Source: TK10-74A sp965263065
GTDB taxonomy: Bacteria; Chloroflexota; Dehalococcoidia; Bin125
DNA: 64,000 bases
Direction of reading: 5' to 3'
Assembly (NCBI GenBank): GCA_965263065.1
Contig: CBDHGH010000003.1
Location: 744,001-808,000, forward strand
Below the pieces are notes generated by a model. The model ran no database searches and was not told the origin of the DNA. It saw only the letters and a program-made list of their open reading frames with translations. Shown here one piece after another: positions 60,360-64,000 of this stretch. Made by a program: the position numbers and the translations under genes. Position 1 is the stretch's first letter, and each line of letters begins with the position of its first letter.

Positions 60360-61565
60360 CTAGACCATCGGCAGTTCGTCGCCGGGCTCGGCCCGATGCG
60401 CGCCGATCAGCAGCGCGGCGTTCTGCCCGGCCGATCCGTAGGCGCTCACGAGGGCGGCGTGCAGGTGGTCGCGCTGCGGCCGGACGGTGATGTCCAGGGC
60501 GCAGTCCGGGTCGGGCTCAGCGTAGCTGGGGTGCGGCGGCATGACCTGCTCGGCCAGCGCGAACAGCGCCGCGACGGCCGCCAGGGGGCCGCTCGCGCCC
60601 ACGGTGTAGCCCAGCACGGGCGTCGTCGCGGTCACGTACATGTCGAGGATGCGCGACCCGAAGGAGCGCTCCAGGATGTCGGTCTCGCGCGCGTCGCCGG
60701 CCTTGGTGGCGGCGCCGGCGGTGAAGACCATGTCGATCTCCCCCGGGCTGAGGCCGGATTCGCGCAGGGCGCGCCCCACGGCCTGGCGCGCGATGTCGAC
60801 GTCGGTGGGGGGCGCCGCGTCGCCGGCGGGGCCGGCGGTGATGGCGCCGCCGATGATCTCGCCGTAGATGTGCGCGCCGCGCAGCACGGCCACTTCGCGA
60901 TCCTCCAGCACCAGCACGGCGGCGCCCTCGCCCAGGACCATGCCGTCGCGCAGCAGGTCGAAGGGGCGCTGGGCGGTGGGGGCGGCCTGCCAGGAGAGCA
61001 GGCCGCGGGCCTCGTAGGCGGCGAAGAGCTCGGGGCGCAGGGGGGCCTCGGCGCCGCCCGCCAGCGCGACGCGCACGCTGCCGGCGCGGACCATCTCGGC
61101 CGCCTGGTGGATCGCGACGAGGCCCGACGCCGCCCCGGCATCGATCGCGTAGCTGGGCCCGGCGATGTTGAGCCCCGTGCTCGCGCCCGCCAGCCCGGCG
61201 CTGAACAGGGGCGCGGGCGGGCCGGCCGGGTCGGGCCCGTGGGCCGAGCCGATCAGCGAGGCGACGGCGTAGGCGTTCTCGGCGGTGAAGCCGATGCGGG
61301 CGTCGGCGGTGGCCTGGATGGCGGCGTCGAGGGCGAATTGCGAGGCCCGGCTGAGCCGCCCCAGGAAGTCGGGCGGCACGCCGGCGGGGCCGTCGTAGTG
61401 CGCGATCTGCCCCGCCACGGCGGGCCGGCCCAGCGCACGGGTGGAGATCGGCGTCAGCGCCGGGCGACCCCGCAGCAGCGCGTCCCAGATGGAGGGAGGG
61501 TCGTGGCCGGCGGCGCTGATCGCGCCGACGCCCGTGATCACGACTCGGCGGGGTTCGTCTGGCAT
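60360..61565 (-). CDS. Ketosynthase-fold protein lacking catalytic residues (chain-length-factor-like)
   Basis: Thiolase-fold protein of 401 residues, like FabF: VVITGVGAISAAG at the start, RPFDLLRDGMVLGEGAAVLVLED and a SAYGSAGQNAALLIG end in place of the usual SFGFGGxN. The Cys position in TACAS reads DAGAAS (Gly144), the HGT loop His is Ala283, and the GH loop His is Tyr319 with the nearby Lys also lost. It cannot make the usual acyl-enzyme. It may be a non-catalytic partner, like chain-length factors of type II systems. No acyl carrier protein or active ketosynthase is in the window. Confidence 0.8.
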   Translation of the reverse strand: MPDEPRRVVITGVGAISAAGHDPPSIWDALLRGRPALTPISTRALGRPAVAGQIAHYDGPAGVPPDFLGRLSRASQFALDAAIQATADARIGFTAENAYAVASLIGSAHGPDPAGPPAPLFSAGLAGASTGLNIAGPSYAIDAGAASGLVAIHQAAEMVRAGSVRVALAGGAEAPLRPELFAAYEARGLLSWQAAPTAQRPFDLLRDGMVLGEGAAVLVLEDREVAVLRGAHIYGEIIGGAITAGPAGDAAPPTDVDIARQAVGRALRESGLSPGEIDMVFTAGAATKAGDARETDILERSFGSRILDMYVTATTPVLGYTVGASGPLAAVAALFALAEQVMPPHPSYAEPDPDCALDITVRPQRDHLHAALVSAYGSAGQNAALLIGAHRAEPGDELPMV

Positions 61566-61661
61566 GTCTTGCAGTGTGGCCCTCCGCCGCGCGATGGCCA
61601 AGCCGCCCAGTCGTCAGAGGGGCGATCGGGGGTCGCGCGCCCGACGTTCTGGCACGTTTGA

Positions 61662-61691
61662 TTGACCCCCCAGGCGGGGCGCTGCTAGTCT
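61662..61691 (+). promoter_or_regulatory. Putative promoter of the hrcA operon
   Basis: TTGACC, 18-base spacer, TAGTCT, directly upstream of the CIRCE operator, so HrcA binding would block transcription start. Confidence 0.6.
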
Positions 61692-61703
61692 GCTATTGCG
61701 AAG

Positions 61704-61730
61704 TTAGCACTCTCATAGGGAGAGTGCTAA
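61704..61730 (+). promoter_or_regulatory. CIRCE operator
   Basis: TTAGCACTC, 9-base spacer, GAGTGCTAA: a perfect match to the CIRCE consensus bound by HrcA. It lies 17 bases before hrcA, showing autoregulation of hrcA-grpE-dnaK. Confidence 0.97.
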
Positions 61731-61746
61731 CGGATGGAGAGTCCAG

Positions 61747-62769
61747 ATGGCTGCGGTCACGAATCGGCGTGCCGGCATCCTGCGGATCATCGTGCGGGAG
61801 TACGTGGAAACCGCCGCGCCAGTTGGATCGCGCACCATTCACGATAAGTACGGCGTGTCCGCCTCGCCGGCCACGATCCGGCACGAGATGCAGGCGCTGG
61901 AGGAGGAGGGGCTGCTGGAGCAGCCGCATACCTCCGCCGGCCGCGTGCCCTCGGACCGGGGCTACCGCATGTTCGTGGAGTCGCTGATGGGGCAGACGGA
62001 CCTGCCCGTCGAGGAGAAGGCGACGATCCGCCACCAGTTCTACCAGGCCGCGCCCGAGCTCGACGAGTGGGCCGACCTGGCCGCCGCGCTGCTGGCGCGG
62101 TCGCTGGGACTGCTGGCGCTGGTCTCGCCGCCGCGCTCGCGCGAACTGCGGGTCAAGCACCTGGAGCTGATCGGCCTCAACGAGATCCTCGCCCTGCTGG
62201 TCGTCGTGCTGCGCGAGGCGCGGGTGCTCAAGCAACTCGTGCCGCTCGACGGCCCCTTCGAGCAGGCCGAGCTGAGCGTCCTGGCGGCGCGCCTCAACGA
62301 GCGCGTGTCGGGGCGCACGGTGACGGAACTGCGCCGCGAGCCCGCCGTCGACGATGCCACCGAGCAGCGGCTGATCGAGACGCTGACCGGCATCCTCAGC
62401 GAGGAATCGGCGCGCGAAGCGGCCGTGCGGGTCGAGGGCGTCGCCGGGATGCTGGGGCAGCCCGAGTTCCGCCAGGACCATCGCGGCCTGCTCGACATCG
62501 TGACCTTGGTGGACCAGCGCGCGACGGACCGCGTCGTGCCCCCGGAGTCGCTGGGCGGCGACGGCGTCAGCGTGATGATCGGCGACGAGAACCCGGCCGG
62601 CGAACTCCAGCACTGCTCGGTGGTCGTCGCGCCGTACGGCGACCGGTCCGACATGTCGGGCTACGTCGCCGTGGTGGGGCCGACGCGGATGCGCTACGGG
62701 CGCGGCGTCGCGACGGTGCGCTACCTCAGCGGCCTGCTGGAAGAGATGATGGACCGGGTTTACGGATGA
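61747..62769 (+). CDS. hrcA: Heat-inducible transcription repressor HrcA
   Basis: Winged-helix repressor of class I heat-shock genes, 340 residues. The N-terminal HTH carries NRRAGILRIIVREYVETAAPVGSRTI and ASPATIRHEMQALEEEGLLEQPHTSAGRVPSDRGYR; the GAF-like middle and GYVAVVGPTRMRYGRGVATVRYLSGLL end are typical. The last codon overlaps the grpE ATG (ATGA). Confidence 0.96.
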   Translation: MAAVTNRRAGILRIIVREYVETAAPVGSRTIHDKYGVSASPATIRHEMQALEEEGLLEQPHTSAGRVPSDRGYRMFVESLMGQTDLPVEEKATIRHQFYQAAPELDEWADLAAALLARSLGLLALVSPPRSRELRVKHLELIGLNEILALLVVVLREARVLKQLVPLDGPFEQAELSVLAARLNERVSGRTVTELRREPAVDDATEQRLIETLTGILSEESAREAAVRVEGVAGMLGQPEFRQDHRGLLDIVTLVDQRATDRVVPPESLGGDGVSVMIGDENPAGELQHCSVVVAPYGDRSDMSGYVAVVGPTRMRYGRGVATVRYLSGLLEEMMDRVYG

Positions 62770-63365
62770 CCACGGCCGATGCAGAGGGGCTCGACGGGGC
62801 CCAGTCCAGCGACACCCAGTCTGGCGGCGCCGACGACATCGCAGCGCCGGCGGCGTCGCAGGAGGTGGAGCGCCTGCGGGCCGAGTCCGAGCAGCACCTC
62901 GCCGCCTGGAAGCGGGCGCGGGCCGACTACGACAACCTCAAGCGTCGCAGCGCGACCGAGGTCGGCGAGCGCGCGGCGCAGGCGACGGCGGGGCTGCTGC
63001 TGGCGCTGCTGCCCGTGATCGACAACTTCGACCGCGCCTTCGAGGCCGACCGCGAGGATGACCCCGAGGCGTGGGCGGAGGGCATCGTGCTGATCCGCAA
63101 GGACGTCGTGCAGCTGCTGGAGCGCTTGGGCGTGCAGCCGATCGCGGCCGCCGGCCAGCCGTTCGACCCCCAGTACCACGAGGCGGTGGGCCAGGCGCCC
63201 GGCCCCGACAACGAAGTCTTGGAGCAGGTGCGCAAGGGCTACCTGCTGGGTACGCGCGTCTTGCGGCCGGCGCTGGTGGTCGTGGGGACCGGCGACGACG
63301 GCGCGCCCGCGCCCGCGCCCGCAGACGACAGCGAGAACGAGAACGAGAACAGCGACCACGCGTAA
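62766..63365 (+). CDS. grpE: Nucleotide exchange factor GrpE
   Basis: DnaK cofactor of 199 residues. An acidic, Gly/Ala-rich N-terminus leads to the long coiled coil (EVERLRAESEQHLAAWKRARADYDNLKRRS), then LLLALLPVIDNFDRA and the beta-domain FDPQYHEAVGQAPGPDNEVLEQVRKGYLLGTRVLRPALVVVG. The C-terminal tail is Glu/Asn-rich. Overlaps hrcA; dnaK starts 46 bases later. Confidence 0.95.
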   Translation: MTTADAEGLDGAQSSDTQSGGADDIAAPAASQEVERLRAESEQHLAAWKRARADYDNLKRRSATEVGERAAQATAGLLLALLPVIDNFDRAFEADREDDPEAWAEGIVLIRKDVVQLLERLGVQPIAAAGQPFDPQYHEAVGQAPGPDNEVLEQVRKGYLLGTRVLRPALVVVGTGDDGAPAPAPADDSENENENSDHA

Positions 63366-63410
63366 CTCTCCGGCGGGCGACAGGGCCCGGCTGGCATGGA
63401 AGGCAGACTC

Positions 63411-64000
63411 ATGGCGAATGTCATTGGCATCGATCTTGGGACGACGAACTCGGTCGTCGCGGTCATGGAGGGCGGCGAGCCGATCGTCATCCCCAACCAG
63501 GAGGGCAACCGCACGACGCCGTCCATGGTCGCGATGAGCAAGGACGGCGAGCGGGTGGTGGGGACCGTCGCCAAGCGCCAGGCGATCACGAACCCCAACA
63601 ACACCATCTTCAGCGTCAAGCGATTGATGGGGCGGCGCTACGACAGCCCCATCGTGCGACGGTCGGCGGCGCTGATGCCGTTCGAGATCGTCAAGGCCGG
63701 CAACGGCGACGCCTGGGTGCAGATGAGCGGCAAGGCCTACGGCCCGCCCGAGATCGCGGCCATGATCCTGCAGAAGCTGAAGGCCGACGCGGAGGCCTAT
63801 CTGGGCGAGAGCGTGACCGAGGCGGTGATCACCGTCCCCGCCTACTTCGACGACAGCCAGCGCAACGCCACCAAGGACGCCGGCAAGATCGCCGGGCTCA
63901 ACGTCCTGCGCATTGTCAACGAGCCCACGGCGGCGGCGCTCGCCTACGGCCTGGAGAAGTCCGACGAGCAGCTCATCGCCGTCTACGACCTGGGCGGCGG
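63411..64000 (+). CDS. dnaK: Chaperone DnaK, N-terminal part
   Basis: Hsp70 ATPase domain, open to the window edge (about 196 codons seen). NVIGIDLGTTNSVVAVMEG, NQEGNRTTPSMVA, VPAYFDDSQRNATKDAGKIAGLNVLRIVNEPTAAALAYG and the second phosphate loop YDLGGG are present. ATG at 63411; an in-frame ATG at 63396 is possible but the shorter form starts at the conserved MANVIGIDLG-type N-terminus. Co-transcribed with hrcA and grpE. Confidence 0.97.
   Translation, partial: MANVIGIDLGTTNSVVAVMEGGEPIVIPNQEGNRTTPSMVAMSKDGERVVGTVAKRQAITNPNNTIFSVKRLMGRRYDSPIVRRSAALMPFEIVKAGNGDAWVQMSGKAYGPPEIAAMILQKLKADAEAYLGESVTEAVITVPAYFDDSQRNATKDAGKIAGLNVLRIVNEPTAAALAYGLEKSDEQLIAVYDLGG

Overview
The window is very GC-rich, densely coding bacterial chromosome. 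GTG starts are frequent, genes often overlap as TGATG or ATGA, and many encoded proteins are Ala/Arg/Gly-rich. No tRNA, rRNA, CRISPR array, transposase or phage gene was recognised. The gene set includes MurT/GatD (lipid II amidation), type III pantothenate kinase, a ResB-type cytochrome c maturation protein, Tat-exported lipoproteins, hrcA-grpE-dnaK behind a CIRCE operator, an FTR-like iron-sulfur protein and class-5 solute-binding lipoproteins. This suggests a monoderm-like lineage such as Chloroflexota; that placement is inference from gene content.

Layout. 1-12 kb (minus strand): lgt, resB, an M23 peptidase, gatD-murT, a site-2 protease, a HAD hydrolase, tatA, a LapA-like protein, two XdhC-family proteins and ychF. 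12-25.9 kb: nudix, trmO, gyrB, a methyltransferase-like gene, nadD-obgE, dnaA (isolated, with a possible origin beside it), coaX-coaBC, an FTR-like gene coupled to pepA, PAP2 and ybjQ. 26-36 kb: rpsO, pnp with a very long disordered tail, and lysine genes dapB / asd / dapA, with a solute-binding-protein cassette inserted between dapB and asd. 36-40 kb: an accessory patch with a DinB-like gene overlapping a glutaredoxin-like gene that carries an in-frame UGA, a VapBC-like pair, a membrane cytochrome c and a duplicated small antitoxin-like gene. 40-46.6 kb: purA, an enoyl-CoA hydratase, a Kef-type antiporter, then toxin-antitoxin-like genes between palindromic repeats. 46.7-49 kb: a second solute-binding-protein cassette. 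49-54 kb: a minus-strand acyl-CoA operon (M16 peptidase, a degenerate CitE, CitE, acyl-CoA dehydrogenase, MaoC). 54-64 kb: a MoaD-like gene, pyrG, transaldolase, rho, two degenerate enzyme homologues (MBL fold and ketosynthase), and the HrcA heat-shock operon.

Most notable. (1) A probable new selenoprotein at 36565-36804: the UGA sits at the first Cys of a glutaredoxin CxxC motif and is followed by a perfect hairpin with a GU-containing loop at the spacing expected of a bacterial SECIS, built with codons otherwise avoided in this genome. (2) A family of palindromic repeats brackets both Tat-lipoprotein solute-binding genes in the same orientation relative to each gene, and has truncated hicA and supplied the stop of another gene. 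(3) Several homologues have lost catalytic residues (ketosynthase, MBL, CitE-like), and core enzymes carry unusual substitutions (GyrB TOPRIM, NadD, MurT zinc ribbon).
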